64,000 nt of DNA, taken from the NCBI GenBank assembly GCA_918807975.1, contig OU964918.1, positions 24,412,477 through 24,476,476 of the forward strand. The letters run 5' to 3'. Below are positions 11,703 through 23,260 of this stretch, one piece after another. Source of the stretch: Aplidium turbinatum. Its lineage: Eukaryota; Chordata; Ascidiacea; Aplousobranchia; Polyclinidae. Position 1 is the stretch's first letter. Each line of letters starts with the position of its first letter. The translations under genes and the position numbers were made by a program. The notes under the pieces were generated by a model. It was given only the letters and a program-made list of their open reading frames with translations, did not search any database and was not told where the DNA came from.

Positions 11703-13989
11703 TGCAACAAACTTTGTACCTCAAACACCCAACATTATATAAAATTGCTTAATGCTTGTTAACACATACTTGAAATGCAGCCTCAGCCTTTTTAGGCCAA
11801 ACTTGTGCATTCGACATACAATTGTCAAGGGAATCACTTAAATACAGTAAGTTGTAACAATATTGTTTATAATAATGTTTAATTGTTTATACAATTATAC
11901 ATGTTGGCCTTGTTGAGTGTGATTAGGCAACGATTTATGATATACATTCAATTGGGTCCACACATATTAGGGGTTGCCGTGTTACCAAATACGAGGCCAA
12001 CATTAGAAGTTATGTGTTCATAGAATCACAAGTTTTCAGAATGAACATTTTGTTAGTAGCGTACCGGTCACTGGCGCCGACTTACGGGGTTACGGGATGG
12101 CAGCCACCATGTTTAGGTTATATTACTTACTGCAAATAAATGTAATTTGAACGGACGTTGAAATCATTTTTTAATCATAAGTTTTCGCTTCAAGTCAACG
12201 TAAAGCAAGAGGTGAACCAATACAGTGTTGCGAAGAAAATGATTGCTTTTGTCACAAGCATGATACTCGCGCAACATCAAGCAAGCTACGTGAAGATTAC
12301 GCAACACGTGGCTAGGAGTTTTTTCATTGTTGTTGTTGCGATCGCTTTATTTGTTACTTGTCATAAGTCATTGTTACATTTGTTAGGTTTACAATGGGAT
12401 TTATTAGTCAATAAAATACATCTTTCCATTGCCTCCCTCAAAAATATTTTTTGAAAAATTTTAAACTGCTCATAATATCTGAATAAATTATGCCAGCTAT
12501 AAAATACTTGGAAATAAAATTATCTCAATGATTGATAGCTCCACCCCCTAAATGAATATATATTTTCAAATTTCATTAAAAAAATGCAATTTTTGAAACT
12601 TTTTGAGCTTTATTAAAAAAGTGCACTAAGTAAAGTAGTAGTTTTAACGTTCTGCAAATTTAACGTTTATATGATTCTATTCGAGGAAAGCTACACCCCC
12701 TGCCAACTCCCAATAATAAAAGCGACCTTTTTTAAGTGCTCAAAATTTTGCATTTTGAATTATTTTCCGATTTCAATTGGAGTGTACTGTCATCTACTTC
12801 ATGCTTTAATTTCTACTTTGTATCTACTATTCTACTTTATGCAGTAATATTACGTGTCAATGCGTGACAAATTGTGAGGCGGGAATTTATTGGTCTGACA
12901 TAGGAGTTGCTTGTTACATCATAGAAAAAATTACGAAAAGTCGTCCTGTAAAAGTCTGAGGCGGGAATTTATTGGTCTGACATGTCATTTTTTGTTGCGT
13001 CTAGTCAGGATTTCAGCCAGCATGAAAGTGATCAAACGCCTGAACGAAACGAAAGTGTGCTATTGCCAAAAGGTGTTAGCACGAGCAGGATAATCGCTGT
13101 TGAAGGGAGAAGCTATCAAAAATCGTGGGGAACGAATTCCCGTGGCTAGAATACGATAGATGCAAAGGTAGAGCATTCTGTCCGATTTGCAACTGCTTGA
13201 TCTACTGTATTTGCAACTTTGCAAGCAATGAAACAATTTCATTAATGCTTCCAAACGTGATCTGCATTGTGAAAATATACTCATCGTTGCCTTCCACCAC
13301 CTGCGGAGCGATCGTTTAGTGCACTCAGGCGCATAAAAACCTACTTGCGATCTACCATGACAACTTGATTAACAGTTGGATTGACAGAGCTGCTGTTCGC
13401 AAAAATACTTTTGCCAAATGTTAAGTGTCAGAGCAGCAACGTAACAATAAAATTCACGACATACCTCCTGTGCTTTGTAAATTATCGAGCAACAAATCAG
13501 GTGTGAAACGACAATTACATAATATACTGAAAAATTGTGCTAAGTGACTTTTGATAAACATTTAATTTTACAGATAAAACCAAGCAACCACACAGCATTT
13601 AACATCATACAATTAAAGTGAACATAAAACTATAAACTACGAACATTTTCGGCCATACTCAAATTAGCCTTTCTCAAGTAACGAAAATAACTGATTTTAT
13701 CTACATTGAAAATAACTGATCTACACAATGAATTGAAAAACGAAATGCACAAGAATGAAACTGTAAAGCAGAGGAGAAAGGCACATCACATGGCGGCTAA
13801 TTACGCGAGGCCTCTAAATTAATGTTAATTAATGCCTCTCTGCTAAGAAAGTCACCTCTCTACCAAAATTGTATTTAATTTTACATTACAACCAAAAAAA
13901 AATTAAAGCAAAAACCACACTACTGACAATCTGACATGTTGCATCGTTTGGTACATTTGATCCTCCCCGATTCAAGTACTGGGATTAAG
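11703..13989. other. Intronic stretch without a recognised gene
   Basis: Short frames only. Two features stand out: a stub ggcgccgacttacgggg near 12073 that looks like one end of the CATAGGCG family without a partner, and a direct repeat (12876-12901 and 12958-12983). Otherwise AT-rich sequence with nothing recognised. Confidence 0.5.
12876..12983. repeat. 26 bp direct repeat
   Basis: The 26 bases starting gaggcgggaatttattgg and ending tctgacat occur exactly at 12876-12901 and 12958-12983, 82 bases apart. It could be a long TSD, a local duplication or the edge of a dispersed repeat. No inserted element is recognised between the copies. Confidence 0.6.
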
Positions 13990-14565
13990 AGCCAAATTTT
14001 TCATAGTAAAAGAAAGTGTCTTCACTACAAATTTCCTCTTTCATTGTAACATATCCATTATCCAAATAAGTAAACAATGGCTGGCATTTCATCAAATGAT
14101 AAATTCTTTTCTATACTTGGCAATCCCTCAAACACTTCCACTTCTGATAAAACCATTCTGTATGAGCATAGATTGCAAACATGCCCTGCTGGTGCACATA
14201 CACAAGAAATGTCAATTCCCTGATGCAAAGCAAGCTTGGTCTTGCTTATTGACAATTTTTCGAAGACCTGCTGAACATTTATAAAATATATTCCGCACAA
14301 TCTTGCCATATAATTTCTCAAGAGGATCTGTTGAAAACTCACTGAACATAACAAACTTATGATCTGCTGATAAAAGGCTTCGAGTAAGATCAACTAGACC
14401 TAAGCAGGTATGATGAAAAGCTGAGCTTGTTAAACTGGACAACTGTTGTAGGCTACTCGTTTTCTTTGAACGCTACCCATACATTCAACTGAATTAGCCA
14501 ACTGTGTTAAAATCTTCAGCTGAATGTCATTGTCAGATCGTACAATATCTCTGACTGGATCCTTA
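13990..14565 (-). pseudogene. P-element/THAP9-like transposase, C-terminal part
   Basis: Minus-strand frames read, in order, LTQLANSVECMG, RKRVAYNSC, SSAFHHTCLGLVDLTRSLLS, FSTDPLEKLYGKI, YFINVQQVFEKLSISKTKL and FEGLPSIEKNLSFDEMPA. This is the order of the C-terminal region in P-element-like transposases: a leucine-rich helix, DPLExxFGxxR, then a helix with SV/VxxVxxxL and a late E-rich segment. Frames shift several times, so the gene is dead. The N-terminal part lies at 24720-24966; the 10 kb between is an inserted element. Confidence 0.55.
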
Positions 14566-15645
14566 AAGGGCAATTCCAAATGTGACTAACGAACATTTTG
14601 ACAGCTTTTGGATGTCATTAAGAAATATGAGATGATGTAAAAACATGAAACCTATGAGATTAGTGATCAGTGACTTGGACCTAAACTTTTTGAGAAAACT
14701 TTTTGAAAAAGCACTATTTGAGAAATTCATGAACTTTTTACTTTTTTCAAAAATCTAAAAGTTTGTTGTGAGTAACGGACCAGGGACAAATCTTAAAAAT
14801 TGGTCTTGTGAATGCAAATTCAAAAGTCTGCTCATTGACAGTCACGAATTCTATTGAAATGCCAGTATTGTGTAGTGTAAATATCAAGAAAATGTCAGCA
14901 TGGTTTAGTTTGGAAATATCTTAAAGCGTATGTTAGTAGTTACATCATAAATGAAGTATGTCATTGTGACTAACGGGACATAGCCTTTGTGACTAACGGG
15001 ACATCCATGTTATTTTCATTATTTTTTTATTGTTTTCTTGTATTAATCAGTGAATTGATTAACAATATGAGTCTTGCACCCCAGGTGAATCACAGAAACA
15101 TTTCAATGGGTCATTTCTGTAGCATTTTTAAAGATATTACCAAGGTTTTCTGAGGCAAAGCTAGCAATTTCATTCACATCAACATAATAAACAAAAACTG
15201 ATGAAGACAATTGGTTAGCACACTCAAAAAAACTCTTAGCATCTTTAAAGAGATACTAAAGGAAAAATCTGACTTGGCGATTTTCCACGTTCTTTCTGTT
15301 TAACATGCTACCATAAAATAATTTTCAACAAAATTTTGCCCCATTGCGGCCTGACCACCATTACGCGCGTGCTTTTGTCAAAGCTTTCAAAATGAGATTA
15401 GGCTTGAGCAGCGAAGCATGCGACTGTACAGTCTACGTCACTAGAGACTAGCAATCAGCTGATCTCGCAATAATTGTTACTGCGGGCGATTTGACTGTAG
15501 GCTATGTATGTATGTACATCAAAACATCAGATTTCAACATCAAAACAACAGACAATTTGCTCAAAATATCAGACGTGGTAATGTGGCTTTTGTTATTGCT
15601 GTCTTTTGTGACGTATTCTCGAGCAGTGTTTGCACTTTTGGTTAT

Positions 15646-16053
15646 TTAAAAAAAAATGAAAATAGATGAAACATTGGACTTTGGGCCTTGCCAGCGCCAT
15701 TGAAAACAACTTTTTTTGGTATCTTTTCTTGAAATGTATTCTTGAACGTTCAGTTTACACATTTTAATGCTTAATTCCGGTTTGAAATTTTCATTTAGTA
15801 GGCCTTTAACAATAACTTGTCTTTGTCTAACCCGGTCAGATACATGTCGCTTGATTGTTCCACCAATGATTTTACCTTCTATTATCAAACATGATTTTAA
15901 CTTCTTCCATTCCCACCACACACACAAATATTCTTTTTCCTCTTCACTATCATCGCTGTCGAAAATATTTTCAGGAAAGGGAAATTGTTTTAAAAATCTT
16001 TTTCCATTCTGACAGTCCGAGCATTTATTGAGCAGTTTATTGATAATAATCAT
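15646..16053 (-). other. Unidentified 135-codon frame
   Basis: An open minus-strand frame of 135 codons, longer than most in this AT-rich region. It has an acidic patch (FDSDDSEEEKEY), a CVWWEWKKL segment and a basic stretch (IKRHVSDRVRQRQVIV). The composition looks protein-like and the frame sits inside the GTGACTAACG-repeat element, so it may be a piece of that element's own gene. I do not recognise the family and no neighbouring frame clearly continues it. Confidence 0.3.
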
Positions 16054-16227
16054 ACAAAAGATTGTTGTGGTTGTCTACTTTCAAGCTCTACCAGTGCATG
16101 ATTAATTATCTAGCACACTCCCCAAGCCCTTAAAAGGTGTATTGTTGGTAGTATCTATTTAAAATGCTACCCACAATGCCTCTCTTTATGAGCATGTGGT
16201 AGACTTGAGAGAAATCAAGCATTAGAG

Positions 16228-16979
16228 CAGTGTTTCTCAACCTTTTTTGGCCCAACACCCCTTCATGAACTGGCAAAATTTTACCGCCCCCCAACAATAA
16301 CGATTCATTACAAAAAACGAATGTAAAACAATAAATACTATTAATACTACAAAAAGTGCTCAATGCCAAGCAAAAAGCCAAGCAGAGCGAACTACATCCA
16401 ATATAGGCTAACCAGACAATGAATCTCTGCCCTTACAGCCTGTTTTACCCTAAAAGGTGAATCATCAGAAGGTCCTTATTCAAGTAGAATTCCATTTCTA
16501 TTAGAATATAAGGACCTTGTGATGATCCCCCTGTTAGGGTGAAACAGGCTGTAAGGGTTTTAGAGACTGCTATATTTGATGAAAAGCAAATATATATTTG
16601 CGAGCATGAAAACAGGATTGGCCTAGTGGTAGTCAGTGCGAACCTTGGGCTTGGTGAGAAAGTGCCAGTTTCTTCACATCCGATGTAAAGCCAGTGAGAA
16701 ACATTCGAAGATCACTTCTTATGGATATGTCAAGTGGGTTTCGCTGTTTGGTATGTAGCAGAACAACACAGCTGAATCCCTTTTCCACCAGGTATGAGGC
16801 AGGAAATGCTACCACGAAGATACGAGCTCTTTGACGAAATCGTTATGCTGGGCGGTAGATGGGTTAAAGAATGCCCCCTAATAATCAAAACGCCCCCCTT
16901 AAGCCGAGGTAGTGATACCGCTCCCCTGCAAAATCAAAACGCCCCCTGGGGGCGGCACCGCCCCCGTTGAGAACCACTG
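16228..16979. mobile_element. hAT element with CAGTG ends and 8 bp TSD
   Basis: The ends are CAGTGTTTCTCAACC and GTTGAGAACCACTG, with identical 8 bp TSDs cattagag at 16220-16227 and 16980-16987. It is non-autonomous (752 bp). The c-rich runs near 16270 and 16930 are part of the long termini. A palindromic element (16430-16557) is nested in it. Confidence 0.85.
16430..16557. repeat. 128 bp palindromic insertion
   Basis: The arms cccttacagcctgtttta and the inverse ending aaacaggctgtaaggg flank a short loop. The arms also share the gatgat and aaggacctt words. It could fold into a long hairpin and is most likely a small MITE. No clear TSD. Confidence 0.6.
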
Positions 16980-17084
16980 CATTAGAGGATGAAATAGTGT
17001 GTCTGTTTTCCACTTGGACAGCCAGAGCAATTATAATTCAAAATGATATAACTTATACAAGTAATTTAGTATTATCTGTATAAA

Positions 17085-18034
17085 CAGGCCTCGAAATTCG
17101 TCCGCCGTCACAGCATGTGATATCCGCGGGAAGTACCATCTAGATCGATCATATTTGTCCGCCGAGAAATAACACAAGAACTGGCGATACAAACCGTCAT
17201 TGCATAGCACGAACAATTGTTCCGAGAATATACGGTAATTTCCAGCGCATTCTAGCGCGCATCTAGAAAATGTGAGTACTGTATCCCTTAGCCTCCATTC
17301 AAGGAGGAAAACTTTCGATATTTACGTTGCTTCAACGATTGAATCAGCATAACAAAGGTAAATTCTTCGTTAAGAAACAATGGGAGTAAGGGCACTTCTG
17401 CACAAATCAGCGCAACTTTGTTCAAGATTTACATCACAATTTACGCTTTGATCTTTGAGTAATATTGTTAAGGCAAGGTTGGTTACAAAATTAGATTAGC
17501 CTATATGAGTAATTTATTACAGCAAGATGCAGCAAATTTACTAAGTTTTGGTATTACACTAAGAAAGAAAAGGCCCAGGGAAAATTCACTTTCGCTCACA
17601 TGACACGCAAAAATAAACTTAAAAAAAAGAGCCTGTGAAACTTTGTACAGCAGAAAATAATAGCATTAGTGTAGAAGCTTTCCGACTCGTGCCCAGAACA
17701 TTGTGACGCAAGAAGCCACACGACCTCGTTCGGTAGAAGTTAATCAGTTATGCGACGTATTGAGCAGCTACCGGTACATGGCGCTTTGACTCTTCAAGCG
17801 CATGTCGTTGGTCTGATGAAAGCCCTTCACAGTGACTTCGCAGAAATTTTTAAAAGCTTTCAAAACTGTAGCTATAGTTCTCAAATGGCGAAGAATTATC
17901 AAGATAAAGTGATTAAGTATGACGATCGACGCTAAAACTGGTGTGTCCGCCATGAGACTTAATTTGTCGGCCGAGATAGCTGCTCAGACCGGACACGTTT
18001 GTCCGCCGTCAACAAAAACGAATTTCGAGGCCTG
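17085..18034. mobile_element. CAGGCCTCGAAA-family element, intact short copy
   Basis: The ends CAGGCCTCGAAATTCG and CGAATTTCGAGGCCTG have identical 5 bp flanks ataaa (17080-17084, 18035-18039). The tgtccgccgtc words repeat near both ends. Its interior contains single, uninterrupted versions of the sites cattctag (near 17248) and ccggacac (near 17990), both occupied by insertions in the related copy at 45112-54421. Confidence 0.8.
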
Positions 18035-18039
18035 ATAAA

Positions 18040-18687
18040 CAAGCTATGTATACATTCGTTTTTGTTTTGTTAAAGGACTAGCATGAACCATAACTTGCAT
18101 TTCATATTACATATCTTCCTTAAATCAAAAAAAGAATTGGTAGTACCAATTTGGTACCATTGGACCAGCACCCGCTGGTCCATATACAGTAGGTTAGAAG
18201 CCCTATGCTTCATAACCATTAACCATACAGAAAAAGAGATAAAACATCAACATTGTCATGAAATAAAAGTGTCTTTCAACATCATATAAATATATACCCA
18301 AATTGTATTAAAATAGATACTTTCTTATGGCATGAGATTTTGTGACTAACGGGACAGCATGATTAACGGGACAAAACGTTTTTTACTAAAATATAGATAC
18401 ACAGTTAATTTTCTTTAAATTGTGAAAAATGTCTGTACAAGTGTACAGTACTGTTGGAGTCTTTAATTAACCTGGAGTATGGCATTTGAGGGATTAGACA
18501 ATTTGGTAAGAAAAAATGTTTTGTGAAAATATGTGACTAACGGGACATTATCCTCCGGTCTGCTTTAAATTGTCAAAAACAAACCATAAAACTATTTTTA
18601 CATAACTTCACATAATGTTAATATTTAGAAGAACAGTAATTTTGTTCAGAAAACTAATCAGATTACAAATATATGGTGTTCTATGCC
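18040..18687. other. Segment of the GTGACTAACG-repeat element
   Basis: No gene. It holds two strong subterminal repeats (18342-18356, 18534-18548), a palindromic gtaccaatttggtaccattgg near 18150, and the target site of the LINE whose (GTC)n tail begins at 18688. Confidence 0.5.
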
Positions 18688-18739
18688 GTCGTCGTCGTCG
18701 TCGTGTGAGCGTCTGGGGCCGAGGGTCTATCCTTTTACC

Positions 18740-19495
18740 ACCCCAGATTCACGATGTTCCCGGACTACACTGGAAGGCTACTAGAGAGCAGCCAGTCTTT
18801 GGTTTCATCATCCATGACACGCAGACCTTCCACTCCGTTAGGTGGCTTGAAGATGGAGCAGTCATTGATGATGTGGTCTGTGGTCTGTTCCTCGGCACCA
18901 CATTCACAGGAGGAAGAGGCCATTCCCCATTGGTGCATGGTTGAGTGGAAAAGCCCGACGCCCGTACGGAGACGGTTGAGGCGCACCCATGCCTGTCTTG
19001 GTAGTGTTAGACCGATGGGGCGTATGTCGGCGTCGGGGATGAACGAATAGAGTCTGGTGGCGGTTGATTTCCATTCAGAACCCCATTTATGGTCCGCCCA
19101 AACAGCTGCAGAGATGTCTTGTACAATTGTACATCAGCTTCGTTGATAAGAAGTTGAGCGGCTGGCATGAATGGGTGTCTTGATTTCAGTCGACGGGGTG
19201 CTCGTTTGGGAGGGCAGAGATCCTGTGGTGGAGAAGGTGGTTAGGCTCCAGTGCCCGTCGACCGAGTGGCTTCTTCGCAACGAAGCTCAGCGGGTTGGAT
19301 GCCAGCGAGAATGGGGAGATTGTCCAATGGTGTGGGACGCAGGCATCCGGTCACTGTGCGCAGGGCGCTGTTTATGGCAGTGTCGATGTTATGGCAGTGA
19401 GCACTGCGGCACCAAACAGGTGCACAGTACTCTGCAAAAGAGTAGACAAGGGCTAAGGCTGCTATTCGCAAAGTGTCAGCCCTTGCCCCCCAGGC
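18740..19495 (-). pseudogene. LINE ORF2 C-terminal region
   Basis: Continuing the reverse transcriptase, the minus strand reads TLRIAALALVYSFAEYCAPVW, SALRTVTGCLRPTPLDNLP, and later RLNRLRTGVGLFHSTMHQWG followed by CECGAEEQTTDHIINDC. The last segment is the conserved RLRTGVG, HxWG, CxCGxExQTxDHxxxxC module that ends ORF2 in I/Nimb-type LINEs. Frames shift at least twice. Confidence 0.75.
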
Positions 19496-22120
19496 TAGGG
19501 TGCATCATCTGCCCCTCATTTTTTTGTTTGGTTTTCTGCAGTGGATTAAAATGTTCCTTTTTATGATTGTTGAAGATGTGCAACTTTTCAGAAGAATCCA
19601 TTAACATCTAGGGGTACCACAATTGGATTAAATTATGTCATTTTTTGTTATTTTGGGGTAATTCCATGGCTACTGGTACAGTTGTTGAACCATATGCCGG
19701 AGATTTTTCATGAAATTTCATATGTAGAATCTCCGTAAAATTCTAAGAAAAGTAATACCAATTTTATCAAAATCGGCCCACTACTTTTTGAGATATCGGC
19801 GATTGAAAATTGGCCCTTTTCGTGATCGCTCATGCGTAAAATTTAACTGCAAATTTTGTTTGACCTATTATGAAGGTGTTTCAAATGGTAACTTGAAAAT
19901 TCCAATGCATATGAGTTATCCAAAGTAAGGAGATTCCGAAAAGATATAATATATTGTTTGTTTGTTTTATATCACTATAGGCCACCAAGTGGCTAGTTTC
20001 ACACATGCCTATTTGTGATCAGTCATGCATGACGAAACTTTGATCGCCTATAGCAAATAACACTCTGCTTGGATTTTTCTGCAACTTGGCTTAATTGTAA
20101 GGTAATTTTCTTGGCTTTCTAGCTTCCAAAGATGAAGTGGGATATTTAAGTAAAAATGAGGTAGTTTGCTGTAGTAAGTGTACCATGTATTTTTTAAAGT
20201 GAAGGAAGGATAGGTAGCATAGTTTAAACAACTGACTGAGGGGAGACGGTAAAACCAATTCCATGACCGGTTACAACGTCTTATACAACGGTTACAATGT
20301 TAATTGGAATTCTCATGAATTAGACAAACACAAACTGAATGGGTTCAGGAAGCTTCTCCCAAAACGCACCATTTTGGCTTTAATGTGCAAGATTTTGACA
20401 AACCAATCTTCATATCTGGTTGTCTTTTTTTAAACTCCTGATGCAACTCATTTAGTGTCACCAAAATCTCAACCACGTCAACAAAGAGCTTTCCCTCAAG
20501 AGATTATTGATTCTGTGTTGAAGTTCCATGAAGATGATGAATTTAGTAGGTTACTGCTAGGTCAGAAGGATAAAGTGTCTGTGGGCAAAAATGCTATCAT
20601 GACATGACATGGATGACAGTTGATAGAGCAGAAATTGTTACGATGATCACGAGGGTTTCAGATTGCATAGAAACCTTGATTGAGAAGCTGGTCTAACTTC
20701 TTCCACATAGTTATATGTCCAAAGCACAATCAAAATATTACAATCCAGAAAAGAAAATTTGCAAGAAGGTGAAGTTTTGATTGCAATAAACTTTTCATAG
20801 AATTATTCCTTTCATGTGCAAAATGAAATTCAGGGCTTTCACTGGACACACGCCCAAGCAACTAAGCATCTAGTGCTTTGCTATTACAAAAACACCGACT
20901 CCGACATGGTTGAACACTTATCCCTTTGCTTTCTATCAGACATAATGGTTCATGACGTACAAATGGTGTACTACCTTCAAATTGCAAAGTTTAAACGTCT
21001 TGTCAAATTTATCTTGTCGTGCTATGGCTGATACTGGTTTTGAGCACCGTGCCAAACTGCCAAGTCAATGCACCAACAAACGACTTGCGCTTTATTGAAG
21101 TCCTACACCAATACAAAGAAGAAGACAAGCTAGTAGCAGAGGTAGCGCTCAAGCATTTCATGCTACACACATGGTACTTGTCTGGGGAACTTGCTCCCTT
21201 TGCCCTTTTCAGCATCAAGACACTACCAGCTGAGAAAGCAGCAATACTAGCAAGAGCAATACTAAAGAAAATGAAAAGTTTCAGACAGCCATTAAAAAAA
21301 TTTGGAGAAGGTTTTGGAAAGCCAGGGTTGATTCCAGTGTTGCCAGCAACCAAGTTGGCTGATCTAATCAATGAAGATTCCTGGTTCCTTTTTGCAGCAC
21401 TAAAGCTTGGCCATTGTACAAGTTTCATGGACGAAGATGTTCTTCAGTGAGACAGATGTCCTTCATATGGAGCTTGCTGCACAGTTGTAAGGCAGCTAAG
21501 AGTAATGAATGATGCAGCTGAACGGGGTGTCAAGCTTGGATGCGACTATCTTTCATCGGCAAAGTCTGAACAGAGATTTCAAACTGTTCTGCAGACTGTT
21601 GAAGGCAACTATCAGCAGTGCCGAATTTACGAAAGAAGGAAATAAACAACAATGTTCAATGGATACTGCATATTTAGTTGAACAGGAAACTGTGCCTTTT
21701 CAAACTGTGTTAATTTAATTCAAAAAATACAGAATTTTGCAAATTCGGCAAAACAATGTGCATTTATTGGTGTTTTGTGACCAAAACAGTGAATGTTAAA
21801 GTTTAGATAAAGTTCAGCGAATATTTTTTTTGCAATAAAATGATCAATAGGTGTGCAGTTTAGAGAGAAAAACCCTAAGAGTGATTTAACGCTTTTGGAC
21901 TAACGGTACATATATGTGTACCACAGACATGCCATCTGAAACTAGGGTTTTCGCATTTTTCGCTCGACGTCTATATATCAAAAATTCATTCGCGATGTGG
22001 TACCCCTAGATCCAAATCATTTCGCATAAAACTTCACAGGTTTGTTTACTTTGACAAAAGGAACACTTCTGACAACTGCAGAACAAAATTTGAACGAAAA
22101 AGGGCAGATGATGCACCCTA
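19496..22120 (+). mobile_element. DNA transposon with TAGGGTGCATCATC ends, inserted in the LINE
   Basis: The ends TAGGGTGCATCATCTGCC and its inverse have identical 8 bp TSDs ccccaggc at 19488-19495 and 22121-22128. The arms share further words (ttctgcagt, ctaggggtaccac) inward to about 19620 and 21995. The LINE reading frame on the two sides belongs to one protein, confirming the insertion. It encodes a dead transposase (20450-21715). TAGGG ends and 8 bp TSDs match hAT rules, but the transposase does not read like a standard hAT. Confidence 0.85.
20450..21715 (+). pseudogene. Transposase remnant with FSENY..QGFHW and NDAAERG motifs
   Basis: Plus-strand frames give, in order: EIIDSVLKFHEDDEFSRLL near 20500, MSKAQSKYYNPEKK near 20720, INFSENYSFHVQNEIQGFHW then THAQAT near 20790-20870, a short-lived frame 20816-21028, YKEEDKLVAEVALKHFMLHTW and YLSGELAPFALF at 21110-21210, and RVMNDAAERGVKLGCDYLS at 21508-21560. 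Proteins with this order occur widely in invertebrate genomes as unnamed transposon proteins. The WYLSxEL and NDxAERG modules also occur in the element at 46562-54375, so the two are related. Several frame changes and a stop after 21447 show it is inactive. Confidence 0.6.
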
Positions 22121-23260
22121 CCCCAGGCGCTTGAGTAGCGCAGCGCAAGATGTGAGTTTCTTGCACAGTGACACCAAATGGTGGCGGTATGTGAGCGATC
22201 TGTCCAGTGTCACCCCAAGATATCTTGGTTCGGTGCAGAAGGACAGAGATTTTCCTTTGTTCTGGACGTGTAGCTCACAATCAGCTTCCCGATTGTGGAG
22301 GTGGAAAACTGCTGCCACACCTTTAGTTTCGCTGAGTTTCAGTCGCCAGTTCTAGAGATAAGCTGAGAGAGTTTTTATATTCTGGCTTAAGGTGTCTTCT
22401 AAATTTTCCCACGACTTTGCAAAGTGGAGAATTGCCAGGTCGTCCGCATAAGCATATTTTGCGGAGACCGTAGTTGGCAGGTCGTGGGTGTAGATGTTGA
22501 AAAGAAGTGGAGCCAAGACCGATCCCTGTGGGACGCCGTTTTTCAGGCGTCTCAGTCTGCTTCGCCGTGAGCTACCGATGGTGAGGGTAAAGCTTCGATT
22601 CCTGACAAGTTCCATAATCATATGAACCATATGTCGGTCAGGAAGCAGGCGAAGCAGCTTGCAAGTAAGGCCGCGATGCCATACGGTGTCATAGGCAGCT
22701 GTAAGATCTAGAAAAACAGCGCCAGCCTTCTTTTTTGCCTCAAAGCAATCCTCGATGTCTTGGGTTAAGAGTGTGACCCGATCTACGGTGGATTTTCCAC
22801 GCCGAAACCCAGCTTGCTCTTTTGGAAGGAGCGGGTCGATGATTGGGTTGACGCGTGCGTAAATCAGTCTTTTGAGGATCTTGAATGGAACACAGAGGAG
22901 GGATATTGGACGATCACTCCTTGGGTCCTCTGGTGACTTGTGAGGCTTAGGGATAGCAACTACTAAAGCTCTTCTCCAGATTTTTGAGATTGTGAGGTGG
23001 TGCAGGCAGGAAGAGAAGAACCTACGTAACCAGGACTTTAGGGCATGGCCAGCATGGAGCACAAGCTCAGGGCAGATCTTATCGGGCCCTGGAGACTTGT
23101 GTGGTTTCACTAGGTGGAGGGCGGTGGCGAATTCCTCTGGGGTGAAATATCCAGAGATTGCTTCCTCTTGTGGTGTTTCCACTCGCCAAAGGGCAGATAT
23201 TTCCTTGGCAAGAAGACGGGATGCCTTGCGGTCCTTTGTCTTATAGACCCCGTTCTGCAC
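22121..23260 (-). pseudogene. LINE ORF2 reverse transcriptase domain
   Basis: A 302-codon open stretch on the minus strand (23260-22352) contains the ordered reverse-transcriptase blocks: VVAIPKPHKSPEDPRSDRPI, EQAGFRRGKSTVDRVTLLTQ, AGAVFLDLTAAYDTVWHRGL, NGVPQGSVLAPLLFNIY and the catalytic YAYADDLAI. The thumb region continues at 22318-22121 with EPRYLGVTLDRSLTYRHHL and ALLKRLG, and then meets the inserted transposon. The catalytic Asp pair is intact, so the decay is recent. Confidence 0.85.

Larger units (their letters stand above)
14582..18548 (+). repeat. Dispersed GTGACTAACGGGACAT subterminal repeats
   Basis: Exact or near-exact copies in the same orientation occur at 14966-14981, 14989-15004, 18342-18356 and 18534-18548. 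Weaker copies occur at 14582, 14771 and 18361. Repeats of this kind near an element end commonly act as transposase binding sites; here that is an inference from position. The gap between 15004 and 18342 is explained by nested insertions. Confidence 0.6.
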
